Below are positions 1 through 8,513 of a DNA stretch of 64,000 nt, piece after piece. Origin of the DNA: Yersinia bercovieri ATCC 43970 (GTDB lineage Bacteria; Pseudomonadota; Gammaproteobacteria; Enterobacterales; Enterobacteriaceae); NCBI RefSeq assembly GCF_013282745.1, contig NZ_CP054044.1, positions 2,294,001 to 2,358,000 on the forward strand, written 5' to 3'. The position numbers and the translations under genes are program-made. Within the stretch, counting starts at the first letter, position 1. The number at the start of each line of letters is the position of its first letter. Under the pieces are notes generated by a model. That model worked only from the letters and a program-made list of their open reading frames with translations, searched no databases and was not told the DNA's origin.

Positions 1-842
1 CCCAGCGCGTGCTGGATGCAACACAGCTCTACCTTGGTGAGATTGGTTATTCGCCACTGCTGACCGCAGAAGAGGAGGTTTATTTTGCCCGGCGTGCATT
101 GCGCGGAGATGTGCCTTCACGTCGGCGTATGATTGAAAGTAACTTGCGGTTGGTGGTGAAAATCGCTCGTCGTTACAGCAATCGCGGCTTAGCGCTGCTG
201 GATCTGATTGAGGAGGGTAACCTCGGCCTGATCCGGGCGGTGGAAAAGTTTGATCCTGAACGCGGTTTTCGTTTCTCCACTTATGCTACATGGTGGATTC
301 GTCAAACGATTGAACGGGCAATTATGAATCAAACCCGAACCATACGTTTACCTATCCATATCGTTAAAGAATTAAACGTTTATTTGCGTACCGCCCGAGA
401 ACTTTCTCATAAATTGGATCATGAACCGAGCGCTGAAGAGATTGCTGAGCAACTCGACAAGCCGGTCGATGACGTGAGCCGTATGTTACGCCTCAACGAA
501 CGTATCACTTCTGTTGATACGCCTTTAGGCGGCGACTCAGAGAAAGCCTTGTTGGATATTCTCTCTGACGAGAATGAAAACGGTCCAGAAGATACAACGC
601 AAGATGATGATATGAAACAAAGTATCGTCAAATGGCTGTTTGAATTGAATGCAAAACAGCGCGAAGTATTGGCCCGTCGTTTTGGTCTGTTAGGATACGA
701 AGCCGCAACGTTAGAAGACGTTGGCCGGGAGATTGGTTTGACACGCGAACGTGTCCGCCAGATTCAGGTTGAAGGCTTGCGCCGTCTGCGGGAAATTCTG
801 CAAACTCAAGGTTTAAGTATTGAGGCGCTGTTTCGCGAATAG
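1..842 (+). CDS. rpoS: RNA polymerase sigma factor RpoS (5' truncated by window edge)
   Basis: This is the stationary-phase and general-stress sigma factor (sigma-38), which directs RNA polymerase core to stress promoters. The frame is open from base 3, so the true start lies upstream and about 50 N-terminal residues are missing compared with the usual ~330. What is present covers sigma region 1.2 through region 4. The region 2 core is visible ([20 protein letters not shown], then [11 protein letters not shown]). The C-terminal helix-turn-helix of region 4.2 is [17 protein letters not shown], and the protein ends IEALFRE. From memory it is nearly identical to E. coli RpoS. It converges on mutS, an arrangement common in enterics, with an IS200-type insertion between them. 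Confidence 0.97.
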   Translation, partial: QRVLDATQLYLGEIGYSPLLTAEEEVYFARRALRGDVPSRRRMIESNLRLVVKIARRYSNRGLALLDLIEEGNLGLIRAVEKFDPERGFRFSTYATWWIRQTIERAIMNQTRTIRLPIHIVKELNVYLRTARELSHKLDHEPSAEEIAEQLDKPVDDVSRMLRLNERITSVDTPLGGDSEKALLDILSDENENGPEDTTQDDDMKQSIVKWLFELNAKQREVLARRFGLLGYEAATLEDVGREIGLTRERVRQIQVEGLRRLREILQTQGLSIEALFRE

Positions 843-844
843 AG

Positions 845-878
845 ATACCCGTCATACTTCAGATTGTCTTTAGGGTAT
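845..878. repeat. Short remnant of a dispersed palindromic repeat
   Basis: This 34-bp stretch just after the rpoS stop starts ATACCC and ends GGGTAT, a 6-bp inverted repeat. Its inner part (GTCATACTTCAG) resembles the outer arm of the longer palindromic elements at 39746-39999. I read it as an internally deleted copy of that family. This is an inference from local resemblance and memory. Confidence 0.35.
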
Positions 879-901
879 AGAGCGTTATTCCGATAAAACA
901 C

Positions 902-933
902 AAAAACGGTGAACTGATGTTCACCGTTTTTTT
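902..933 (+). terminator. Rho-independent terminator of rpoS
   Basis: A perfect 13-bp stem (902-914 pairing with 919-931, loop TGAT) ends in a run of T. It lies 60 bp after the rpoS stop. It just precedes the left end of the IS200-type element, so the insertion did not disrupt rpoS termination. Confidence 0.85.
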
Positions 934-1001
934 GTGCACAGAAAACCCCCAGCTAGGCTGGGGGTTCCGTAAAGCTTTCAGCTTTGAGTCAGTTATAAAA
1001 A

Positions 1002-1071
1002 CCCCTTTTGATTTGTTAAAACAGTTTGCGGTCTGGCAACTGCAAACGTTCAACAAGAAATCAAAAGGGGG
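1002..1071 (+). promoter_or_regulatory. Translation-inhibiting stem in the IS200 tnpA leader
   Basis: CCCCTTTTGAT (1002-1012) is the exact complement of ATCAAAAGGGG (1060-1070), and the latter contains the purine-rich ribosome-binding site of tnpA. Pairing would hide that site. IS200 is known to keep its transposase silent by such a structure. This also supports the ATG at 1077 rather than the longer upstream reading frame. Confidence 0.7.
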
Positions 1072-1076
1072 TCCCT

Positions 1077-1535
1077 ATGAGGGACGAAAAGAGCTTAGCG
1101 CACACGCGATGGAACTGTAAATATCACATAGTATTTGCGCCGAAGTACCGAAGACAGGTGTTCTACGGGGAAAAGCGCAAAGCGATTGGCAGTATTTTAA
1201 GAAAGCTGTGCGAATGGAAGAACGTGAATATTCTGGAAGCGGAATGTTGTGTGGATCACATCCATATGCTTCTGGAAATCCCACCCAAGATGAGTGTGTC
1301 GGGCTTTATGGGATACCTAAAGGGAAAGAGTAGCCTGATGCTTTATGAGCAGTTTGGCGATTTGAAGTTCAAATATCGTAACCGGGAGTTTTGGTGTCGA
1401 GGGTATTACGTTGATACGGTGGGTAAAAATACAGCCAGGATACAAGAATACATAAAACACCAACTGGAAGAGGATAAAATGGGTGAGCAGTTGTCGATCC
1501 CCTATCCGGGTAGCCCGTTTACGGGCCGTAAGTAA
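1077..1535 (+). CDS. tnpA: IS200-family transposase TnpA (Y1 tyrosine HUH type)
   Basis: This 152-residue single-strand transposase cleaves and joins the hairpin ends of the element. The HUH metal-binding motif is visible as VDHIHMLLEIPP near residue 63. The catalytic tyrosine is expected in the helix containing YYVDTVGKN near residue 125. Length matches complete IS200/IS1541 TnpA. The reading frame is open further upstream to 1026, but the ATG at 1077 follows a G-rich ribosome-binding site and starts MRDEKSLAHTRW, the normal N-terminus of the family. No disruption is visible, so the element may be active, although translation is expected to be repressed by the leader stem. Confidence 0.92.
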   Translation: MRDEKSLAHTRWNCKYHIVFAPKYRRQVFYGEKRKAIGSILRKLCEWKNVNILEAECCVDHIHMLLEIPPKMSVSGFMGYLKGKSSLMLYEQFGDLKFKYRNREFWCRGYYVDTVGKNTARIQEYIKHQLEEDKMGEQLSIPYPGSPFTGRK

Positions 1536-1618
1536 CGAATTGTGATGCAAATGTCAGATCGCGATGCGCCTGTTAGGGCGCGGCAGGTAAGAGAGCCTTA
1601 TAGGCGCATATGAAAAAC

Positions 1619-1637
1619 CTCCGGCTATGCCGGAGGA
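1619..1637 (-). terminator. mutS-side terminator formed by the IS right-end hairpin
   Basis: Read on the minus strand, CCTCCGGC ATA GCCGGAGG is followed directly by TTTTT, 16 bp after the mutS stop codon, a good rho-independent terminator. The same hairpin is the right-end structure of the IS200-type element, so the insertion apparently supplies the terminator for mutS. Confidence 0.7.
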
Positions 1638-1652
1638 TATTTATTATGGGCG

Positions 1653-4208
1653 CTATACCATGCTTTTCAGGCGGTAAATCCACTCCAGTGCCTGACGAGG
1701 TGACAGCGAATCGGGGTCTAGTGCTTCTAATGCTTCAACGGCGGGTGGCGTCTCTTCATTGAGCAGCGTTAGTTGCGAACCATCAATTTTGCTCGCCGCG
1801 GCACTATTGGAGAGCGACTCCAGCTCTTTCAACTTCTGCCGTGCCCGCTTGATCACATCTCGCGGCACACCGGCCAGTGCTGCAACCGCCAAACCATAAC
1901 TTTTACTGGCTGCGCCATCTTGTACACTGTGCATAAAAGCGATAGTTTCCCCATGCTCCAATGCATCAAGGTGTACATTTACCACGCCCTCCATTTTTTC
2001 CGGCAGGGTAGTTAGCTCAAAGTAATGGGTGGCAAACAGCGTCATTGCTTTAATGCGGCTAGCCAGATTTTCAGCGCAGGCCCAGGCCAGTGATAAGCCA
2101 TCATAAGTTGATGTGCCGCGCCCAATTTCATCCATTAACACCAAACTTTGCTCGGTGGCGTTATGCAGGATATTGGCTGTTTCTGTCATTTCCACCATGA
2201 AGGTAGAGCGGCCTGATGCCAGATCGTCCGCCGCACCAACGCGGGTAAAGATGCGATCAATCGGGCCAATAGTGGCCTGATCCGCAGGTACATAACTCCC
2301 CATGTGGGCCAGCAGCACAATCAGTGCTGTTTGGCGCATATAGGTGCTTTTACCCCCCATATTCGGGCCAGTAATGATCAGCATACGTCGTTGTGGTGAT
2401 AGCGTTAGCGGGTTAGAGATAAAGGGCTCGCTCAACACTTGCTCAACCACCGGATGGCGGCCACCGATAATTTTGATCCCCGGTTTATCACTCAGGGTCG
2501 GGCAACTGTAGTTGAGTGTTTCTGCTCTTTCCGCCAGATTCGACAGCACATCCAACTCAGCCAGCGCATTGGCGCTGGTTTGCAATTCGGACAGGTGTGG
2601 CAATAGCAGATCGAAAATCTCTTCGTATAACCCTTTTTCAATCGCCAGCGCTTTACCTTTAGAGGTCAGAACTTTGTCTTCATACTCTTTCAGCTCAGGA
2701 ATAATGTAGCGCTCAGCATTCTTCAGTGTTTGTCTGCGGACATAATGAATGGGAACCAGATGACTCTGACCGCGACTCACCTGAATGTAGTAGCCATGGA
2801 CACCATTGAAGCCCACTTTTAGCGTATCCAGACCCAACTTCTCACGTTCGCGAATTTCCAGCCGATCCAGATAGTCGGTCGCGCCATCGGCCAATGCTCG
2901 CCACTCATCCAGCTCGGCATTGTAGCCCGGTGCAATAACGCCACCATCGCGCACCAATACTGGCGGCGTTTCAACAATGGCCCGCTCCAGCAAGTCGAGT
3001 AACTGATCAAATTGGCCGACTTGTGATAGCAGATTTTGTACATGAGGAACATCGACCGGTTGCAGTAAACGATGGATCTCCGGCAATTGCTGAAAAGCAT
3101 GACGCATACGGGCCAGATCTCGTGGACGGGCGGTGCGTAGTGCCAGACGTGCTAAAATACGTTCTAAATCACCCACCTGGCGCAGCGGGGTTTGCAGCTC
3201 AGCGGTAATATCTTGTAGGCCGCCAATGGCTTGCTGGCGATCCGTTAGCACCTTGATATCGCGCACGGGCATATGGAGCCAGCGTTTCAGCATTCGGCTA
3301 CCCATGGCGGTCACACTGCAATCAAGAATTGCCGCCAGCGTATTCTCTGTCCCGCCAGATAAATTAAGGGTTAGTTCGAGATTACGGCGGGTGGCGGCAT
3401 CCATAACAATGCCATCTTGCTGACGCTCCATGGTTAAACCACGGATATGGGGTAAGGAGGTGCGCTGGGTATCTTTGACATATTGCAGCAGGCAGCCCGC
3501 GGCACGTAATGCCTGATGGGCTTGCTCAACACCAAAACCGATTAAGTCGCGTGTGCCGAATTGCAGATTAAGCTGCTGTTTGGCGGTTTCCAACTCAAAC
3601 TCCCACAATGGGCGGCGGCGTAAGCCATGGCGCTGCTCAATCAGCGACATCTGCTCGAAATTCTCTGGATACAACAGCTCGGCGGGATTGGTGCGTTGCA
3701 GCTCGGCGGCCATGGTTTCAATATCGTCAGGTTCTGCAACCCGGAAGCGGCCAGAGCTGATATCCAGGGTCGCATAGCCAAATCCACGGGCATCCTGCCA
3801 AATAGCCGCCAGCAGATTATCCTGTCGCTCTTGGAGTAAAGCCTCATCACTGACTGTTCCCGGCGTCACTATCCGCACGACTTTACGCTCAACCGGCCCT
3901 TTACTGGTTGCCGGGTCACCGATTTGCTCACAGATAGCCGCTGATTCACCTAACTGAACCAGTTTCGCCAGATATGGCTCAATCGAATGATAGGGGACAC
4001 CGGCCATGGGAATCGGCTCACCGGCGGAAGCACCCCGTTTAGTCAATGAGATATCCAGCAGTTGTGAGGCGCGCTTCGCATCACTGTAAAACAGCTCATA
4101 AAAATCCCCCATCCGGTAGAACAGCAGTATGTCCGGATGCTGGGCTTTGAGTCGAAGGTACTGCTGCATCATTGGGGTGTGGCTATCGAGTTTATCAGGA
4201 TTATTCAT
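1653..4208 (-). CDS. mutS: DNA mismatch repair protein MutS
   Basis: MutS recognises mismatches and small loops and recruits MutL in methyl-directed repair. It is 851 residues, essentially the enteric length (E. coli 853). The mismatch-contacting Phe-x-Glu motif is in MGDFYELF near residue 34. The core and clamp domains follow. The ATPase has Walker [10 protein letters not shown] near residue 610, then STFMVEMTE and Walker [13 protein letters not shown] near residue 690. The C-terminus ends in a dimerisation region ([16 protein letters not shown]). It is transcribed towards rpoS as a single gene. Loss of this gene gives mutators, but nothing here suggests inactivation. Confidence 0.97.
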   Translation of the reverse strand: MNNPDKLDSHTPMMQQYLRLKAQHPDILLFYRMGDFYELFYSDAKRASQLLDISLTKRGASAGEPIPMAGVPYHSIEPYLAKLVQLGESAAICEQIGDPATSKGPVERKVVRIVTPGTVSDEALLQERQDNLLAAIWQDARGFGYATLDISSGRFRVAEPDDIETMAAELQRTNPAELLYPENFEQMSLIEQRHGLRRRPLWEFELETAKQQLNLQFGTRDLIGFGVEQAHQALRAAGCLLQYVKDTQRTSLPHIRGLTMERQQDGIVMDAATRRNLELTLNLSGGTENTLAAILDCSVTAMGSRMLKRWLHMPVRDIKVLTDRQQAIGGLQDITAELQTPLRQVGDLERILARLALRTARPRDLARMRHAFQQLPEIHRLLQPVDVPHVQNLLSQVGQFDQLLDLLERAIVETPPVLVRDGGVIAPGYNAELDEWRALADGATDYLDRLEIREREKLGLDTLKVGFNGVHGYYIQVSRGQSHLVPIHYVRRQTLKNAERYIIPELKEYEDKVLTSKGKALAIEKGLYEEIFDLLLPHLSELQTSANALAELDVLSNLAERAETLNYSCPTLSDKPGIKIIGGRHPVVEQVLSEPFISNPLTLSPQRRMLIITGPNMGGKSTYMRQTALIVLLAHMGSYVPADQATIGPIDRIFTRVGAADDLASGRSTFMVEMTETANILHNATEQSLVLMDEIGRGTSTYDGLSLAWACAENLASRIKAMTLFATHYFELTTLPEKMEGVVNVHLDALEHGETIAFMHSVQDGAASKSYGLAVAALAGVPRDVIKRARQKLKELESLSNSAAASKIDGSQLTLLNEETPPAVEALEALDPDSLSPRQALEWIYRLKSMV

Positions 4209-4366
4209 GCGTTTTATGTTTTCTAGTTAAGTCCTTTTTCCAGTCAACATACTAGCCCAGTGGCCTGAAAACTGACATAGGTAAAAATTCGAGAACCCTC
4301 GCAATGATGCAGTTCAGCCCCTAAATTTAGAGGCTATAAAATTCTAACGTAATATTTTTCAAAATG

Positions 4367-6031
4367 TTATTTAAAAGCGGGGTTGCCGGGGAATAGAGTT
4401 TTTGCCGTTTGGTACAGGCGATTGGCTTGAGCAACATTGTTCTGATACTGGTTAATCATGATGAGACTTAGATAAACATTCGGATCATTGTGTAGCTGAA
4501 TGTACTGTTCTGCCCATGCACTAAACTGCGTCAGCAACATAGGATCTTGGTGCTGGTTAAATTGCAGTAACAGATTGATATGGCGGTTGTACTCATACCT
4601 TTCCCATTGAATGTAGGGATTTGTCAGCGTATTTAATGGCCGCATATCAACTAGCCCATCTCTTTCGGCCACTGTTAGCACCCGGCCAGTTTTGTAGCCC
4701 GTCATCATAAATAGCAGAGTACATAGTGCGGATAAAATGACGATGTAGTGCAGCCCACGCTGCCATCGCACGAGGGGCGTAGTGGCTGCCACCAACATGT
4801 TTTCCGGGATCATCAATCGGCCAAGTAGAATAAGCACCAGCCAGTGGGCGGCGGATTGATAAAGAGGCAGCTCGGTCATCAGATGCAACGCGATCGGCAA
4901 AGTGAGTACCCACAACGGGAACACCGCTTTGGGCTGCATCAACAGTGGTTTTACATAGCCGATAGCGAGTAGCAACACTCCTATCAGTGTCACGATGCCA
5001 CCCTCAACCCAGCCATACAGCACTTCATTATGGGGGTGAGAAGGGAAAATAAAGTGATGCGGAACTTGCCCGGCTTGCGCCAGTGTTTGTGCAAAAGCAG
5101 ACTCAAAGCTACCGTAACCCCAGCCTAGCCAGGGGTGCTGCTGTATCATGTGCCAGGTATATTTGAGGATTAACCCGCGCTCGCGGTTACTGGCTTCTTT
5201 GGCGAGCAGCAAGTTCTCACTCAATTGGCTTAACAGATAAAGGGCGGCCAGTATGCTTATCAGGCTCGATAACCACAGCCAGGCGATTTGCCGCTGACGC
5301 CAGTAATAGAGCGAAAGCAAGAGTAAGGTTGAGACTCCACCGACCCAGCCGATCCGCGATTGCAGTAGCATCAATAAGCCAGGGAAAACCAGTAGGCTCA
5401 GTGTGCTGACACCGCGTACGGCTCGGCTGCCCGAGACCATAAACAGATAGGCGGCGATGGCATAACCCGTTGCCAGATAACTGGCCAGCACGTTAGTTTG
5501 CTGAAAGATGCCATAAGGGCGCTGTGCAATATCGAACTCCATCCAGTTATTGGATGTAAAAACAAATAATTGCAGTAGGGCCAGCATGGCCTGCCCCCAA
5601 GCGGACAAGAGGATGAGCATCAACCACACTTGTCGCGCACCTGTGTTCAGCTTCAGGCGAAATAGCCCAAACAGCACTATTATCCCGCCCCACAAACCCA
5701 AAATGCGCGGTAACCAAGCCCCTGGGTGCTGCAAGGAGGCGGGAAATAGTCCAGGAATACTCATCATCAGCGCCCCGGATAGTAGCCACAGATAGCCCGG
5801 AGAGTTCAGGGCATGGCCCGCTTCTTGGCGTGGCCAATAGAGTGCCATCGTCAGTAGCGCCATCATGGCCCAAATGACAATGTTGGTGGGGAGATGAAGC
5901 CCGGCACCGCCTCTATTGATCTCATAGTGCATCATGGCAATAAAGGTTATGGCGATGATCGCGATAACAATAGGGTGACTCCCTTTCGCTGGGAGGGCAT
6001 TTTTTATTGGTTTGGGTAAGCAGAGTTTCAT
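4367..6031 (-). CDS. PglL/O-antigen ligase-family integral membrane protein (Wzy_C type)
   Basis: This is a 554-residue polytopic inner-membrane protein with roughly 11-12 hydrophobic helices and a soluble C-terminal tail of about 100 residues rich in Tyr, Asn and Gln. The central Wzy_C region has the long periplasmic loop with WLGWGYGSFESAF and then HPHNEVLYGWVEGG near residue 330. That His-x-His-Asn signature is typical of PglL-type O-oligosaccharyltransferases and WaaL-like ligases, which transfer lipid-linked glycans to protein or lipid A. The C-terminal extension matches what I remember of the Wzy_C_2 region in PglL. It is monocistronic between mutS and a fimbrial regulator. Its acceptor is unknown; it could be a pilin or another exported protein. 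WaaL or polymerase activity is not excluded. Confidence 0.75.
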   Translation of the reverse strand: MKLCLPKPIKNALPAKGSHPIVIAIIAITFIAMMHYEINRGGAGLHLPTNIVIWAMMALLTMALYWPRQEAGHALNSPGYLWLLSGALMMSIPGLFPASLQHPGAWLPRILGLWGGIIVLFGLFRLKLNTGARQVWLMLILLSAWGQAMLALLQLFVFTSNNWMEFDIAQRPYGIFQQTNVLASYLATGYAIAAYLFMVSGSRAVRGVSTLSLLVFPGLLMLLQSRIGWVGGVSTLLLLSLYYWRQRQIAWLWLSSLISILAALYLLSQLSENLLLAKEASNRERGLILKYTWHMIQQHPWLGWGYGSFESAFAQTLAQAGQVPHHFIFPSHPHNEVLYGWVEGGIVTLIGVLLLAIGYVKPLLMQPKAVFPLWVLTLPIALHLMTELPLYQSAAHWLVLILLGRLMIPENMLVAATTPLVRWQRGLHYIVILSALCTLLFMMTGYKTGRVLTVAERDGLVDMRPLNTLTNPYIQWERYEYNRHINLLLQFNQHQDPMLLTQFSAWAEQYIQLHNDPNVYLSLIMINQYQNNVAQANRLYQTAKTLFPGNPAFK

Positions 6032-6134
6032 TATCTATCAATAGGTTACTTTTATATCGAACAAAACATGACACAATGATTGGTTCACGTTTTATCAGCG
6101 CACTCAGCCACTATACCCGTTAGGGAGACCGTCT

Positions 6135-6398
6135 CTATTTTTCTGCGGGCTGAGCAATAAACCAGCGTAATGAATTCAGCACTTTTGTTTCTGACATCTT
6201 GGCTCTGTTCTCATCAACCAACTTCATTAATACCAATCTTGCGGTATAAATATCTAATTGTGCTTTATCAGCCAACTCTCGGGTTTTTGGCCAACTATCC
6301 ACGGGTGGTACAGACTCATTAAATTGTTCTTTCAATACATGACATGTTTCTGCCAAGATTTCCATGACTTCTTCTTTACGTTGATTCTTAGGTTTCAT
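6135..6398 (-). CDS. PapI/FaeA-like fimbrial transcriptional regulator
   Basis: This 87-residue winged helix-turn-helix protein has a core (TRELADKAQLDIYTARLVLM then KLVDENRAKM and LRWFI) that follows the PapI/FaeA layout: recognition helix, wing, and a closing W-F segment. PapI-type proteins bind Lrp-DNA complexes at CGATC sites and flip fimbrial operons between OFF and ON. The ATG at 6398 is preferred because GAGG stands 8-10 bases upstream; the frame extends only to a TTG at 6416. It is transcribed away from the fimbrial operon, as papI is from papBA, and the 929-bp gap to the pilin gene contains two CGATC sites. No PapB-like partner is present. Confidence 0.72.
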   Translation of the reverse strand: MKPKNQRKEEVMEILAETCHVLKEQFNESVPPVDSWPKTRELADKAQLDIYTARLVLMKLVDENRAKMSETKVLNSLRWFIAQPAEK

Positions 6399-6416
6399 TG
6401 ATTTTTCCTCATGCAA

Positions 6417-7327
6417 TATCTTTATTAAGGATGTCTTGTTTTTTATTTCTTACATTCTCTATTCTTTATTTGTATTTCCTACGTGCGGGTAGGTATTTTC
6501 CTACAAATTTAAAGGATAGTTCTTACAGGCATTAAGGTCTCGTCTTATTTATTTTATATTGTTTTTGTAATTTTTATTTAACGGCCATAAATCAGAGTGC
6601 GAAAATTAATAATTAATCCGGATTTTAGCACCAAATAAATACCATTCTCAAAGGTATAAGAAAACAATCCACCTTTATTCTTCAATAAAATAAAGTTTTG
6701 ATTTTGCTATTTTTTATTCATGTATTTCAATGTGTTGTGGTGATTTTCATGGCTTTAGATCCAAGTGTTTTTTTGAGTTTTAAGCTGTTATTAAGTCTGG
6801 GTTTTATCGATGCTAAGCTTTTTCTGCTTTTGGAATTAAGGTCTTGAGGATTTAATGTCGATTATAATTTGACTTATGGAATAAGCAATCGTTAATTTCG
6901 AAAAAATGACTTTTAGCGATCTAATGTGTCGACATGTCATTTTTGATAGTGGTAAGTATCGAAGGTGTGGTGTTTATCGATCAATCTTATCGAGATTAAT
7001 TGGTAAGTGTAATTAATTAAGTTAAACACTCTGAATTTTGATTTTTTGAATTAATTACCTATGAAGTGAGCATCTATATTTGTATTATCTGCGTCGAACA
7101 AAAAGGTCTTAAACGTTATTTAAAGGTTTTTTTAAAATGCAGGCGTCTTTCAATGTCTGCATGTTGAATCTATAGCTCTCTGTTGTCTGCGACTTATTTC
7201 TTCGTATTTTAACGAAAATAAGATGTATGAGTTCTTATGTTTCAACTACTTCGATGCGGTATTTACCTTGAGTCTATTAAGGTAGGTGAACTTGCAAAAC
7301 TTAAATTGTGTATAAAGGAATTACGTA
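6417..7327. promoter_or_regulatory. AT-rich control region of the fimbrial operon with three GATC sites
   Basis: About 0.9 kb without a gene, much more AT-rich than its neighbours. GATC (Dam) sites occur only at 6758-6761, 6918-6921 and 6979-6982. The last two are in CGATC context and 61 bp apart. TTTATCGAT is repeated at 6803-6811 and 6973-6981. The pilin ribosome-binding site AAGGA is at 7316-7320. The layout recalls pap-type Dam/Lrp/PapI phase switches, although pap GATC sites are 102 bp apart. The exact promoter is not identified. Confidence 0.5.
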
Positions 7328-7852
7328 ATGAAACTGAATAAAACGATCTTGGCAGCAGCTTTGGTATTAGGTTTTGCTTCTGTAGCTAACGCAGCAGATC
7401 AAGGTCAAGGTACTGTGACTTTCAATGGTTCTATCATTGATGCGCCATGCTCAATCGCAGCAGGTTCTGATTCTCAGACTGTTGAAATGGGTCAGATCTC
7501 TAACGTAGCTCTGCAGAATGGTGGTCGTTCTTCTTCCCATGATTTCGACATCAAACTGGAAAACTGCGATACCACTACTCTGAAAACAGTAACCACTACT
7601 TTTAGCGGTGCAGAATCAGCTGCAGTCCCTGGCCTGCTGGGTATCGTTGGTCTGGCTGAAGGCGCTGGTATTGCCATCGTTGATGGTACTGGCTCTGTTG
7701 TTACTCTGGGTGATGCAACTGCTGAACAGACTCTGATCACTGGCAACAACACCTTGGCTTTCTCTGCTTACCTGCAGGGCAGCACTGCTTCTGACGCCAT
7801 CAAACCAGGTAGCTTCTCAAGCGTAGCTAACTTCATGTTGGCTTACCAATAA
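7328..7852 (+). CDS. Major fimbrial subunit (PapA/MrpA-type pilin)
   Basis: This 174-residue secreted pilin has a Sec signal peptide (MKLNKTILAAALVLGFASVANA) expected to be cut after residue 22 or 23. The mature protein has the immunoglobulin-like pilin fold: an N-terminal donor strand (GTVTFNGSIIDAPCSI), the conserved cysteine pair (Cys in DAPCSI and in KLENCDT), and the penultimate-tyrosine C-terminus (FMLAYQ). Subunits polymerise by donor-strand exchange on the usher. It is first in the operon and is followed by a hairpin that would let it be made in excess over the later genes, as expected for the shaft subunit. Confidence 0.92.
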   Translation: MKLNKTILAAALVLGFASVANAADQGQGTVTFNGSIIDAPCSIAAGSDSQTVEMGQISNVALQNGGRSSSHDFDIKLENCDTTTLKTVTTTFSGAESAAVPGLLGIVGLAEGAGIAIVDGTGSVVTLGDATAEQTLITGNNTLAFSAYLQGSTASDAIKPGSFSSVANFMLAYQ

Positions 7853-7870
7853 GCACCCCTTTTTTAATTG

Positions 7871-7899
7871 GACATGCGGATTTATCCGCATGTCTTTTT
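7871..7899 (+). terminator. Partial terminator/processing hairpin after the major pilin
   Basis: A perfect 10-bp stem (7871-7880 with 7885-7894, loop TTTA) is followed by TTTTTA. It lies between the pilin gene and the rest of the operon. In fimbrial operons such hairpins limit read-through and stabilise pilin mRNA. Confidence 0.75.
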
Positions 7900-7938
7900 A
7901 TCTTGAGAAAGATACGTGTTGGATGAGCTAGGTGATTT

Positions 7939-8487
7939 ATGTCCAGGTCATTTTTTTTGCTAGTGCCTCCCTCCTTACTAATGGCGTCATTGATTAGTGT
8001 TTCTGCAATGGCTGATCCCATGAAGACAGATTTGGGCTACGTGAGTATGGAAGGAAGTATTACTGACACATCTTGCGCGATAGACCCAGGAAGTCTGGAG
8101 CAGACCATCGATATGGCGATTATGCCGATTGGTCAGTTGGTTGAGAATGGCGTGGGGAATGAGCACCCGTTTGCGATTCGCTTACTGGATTGCACGTTAG
8201 TTCATGCGGATCCCGATAAGTCTAATCGGCAGCATTTTACGGTGTCATTTGATGGTGCGGCGGATGGCAATAATTTCGCGGTTTACGGTGAAGCCGAGGG
8301 AGTTGCAATGCAAATCATTGATGATAAAGGCAATGCTTCTACTCCAGGTGTGCCGTCACCGGAAATTAATATTATCCCTACTGATGATATGAGACTCAAT
8401 TATGCCCTGCGGTTAGTGGGCAATGGCAAGATGCTGCGTGCTGGAAACTATTACTCCAGTGTTCGTTTCAAATTGGATTATTACTGA
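7939..8487 (+). CDS. PapH/MrpB-like minor fimbrial subunit
   Basis: This is a 182-residue secreted subunit of the PapA/PapH family with a hydrophobic N-terminal signal ending near SVSAMA (residue 25). It has the cysteine pair (DTSCAI and LLDCTL) and the C-terminal VRFKLDYY with tyrosine at the penultimate position. Its place between the major pilin and the usher is where papH and mrpB sit. Those subunits end and anchor the fibre because the usher cannot exchange their donor strand, so a terminator role is inferred from position. It is separated from the usher by only 26 bases if the usher starts at 8514. Confidence 0.8.
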   Translation: MSRSFFLLVPPSLLMASLISVSAMADPMKTDLGYVSMEGSITDTSCAIDPGSLEQTIDMAIMPIGQLVENGVGNEHPFAIRLLDCTLVHADPDKSNRQHFTVSFDGAADGNNFAVYGEAEGVAMQIIDDKGNASTPGVPSPEINIIPTDDMRLNYALRLVGNGKMLRAGNYYSSVRFKLDYY

Positions 8488-8513
8488 TTTCAATGAGTAA
8501 GGTGACATATCCC

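Larger units (their letters stand above)
940..1645 (+). mobile_element. IS200/IS605-family insertion sequence (IS1541-like), about 0.7 kb
   Basis: This is a single-orf IS200-type element inserted between rpoS and mutS. Three structures mark it. A left-end hairpin lies at 944-966 (AACCCCCAGC, 3-nt loop, GCTGGGGGTT). A long-range stem in the tnpA leader pairs 1002-1012 with 1060-1070. A right-end hairpin at 1619-1637 (CCTCCGGC/GCCGGAGG) lies about 85 bp after the transposase stop. As in all IS200 elements there are no terminal inverted repeats and no target duplication to define ends, so both boundaries are estimates to within about 10 bp. The estimated length of about 706 bp fits the 0.70-0.71 kb I know for IS200/IS1541. 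The transposase is intact. Confidence 0.85.

Noticed and set aside
1026..1076. Longer N-terminus for the IS200 transposase
   Set aside because: It has no ribosome-binding site, lies in the regulatory stem region, and exceeds the family length of about 152 residues.
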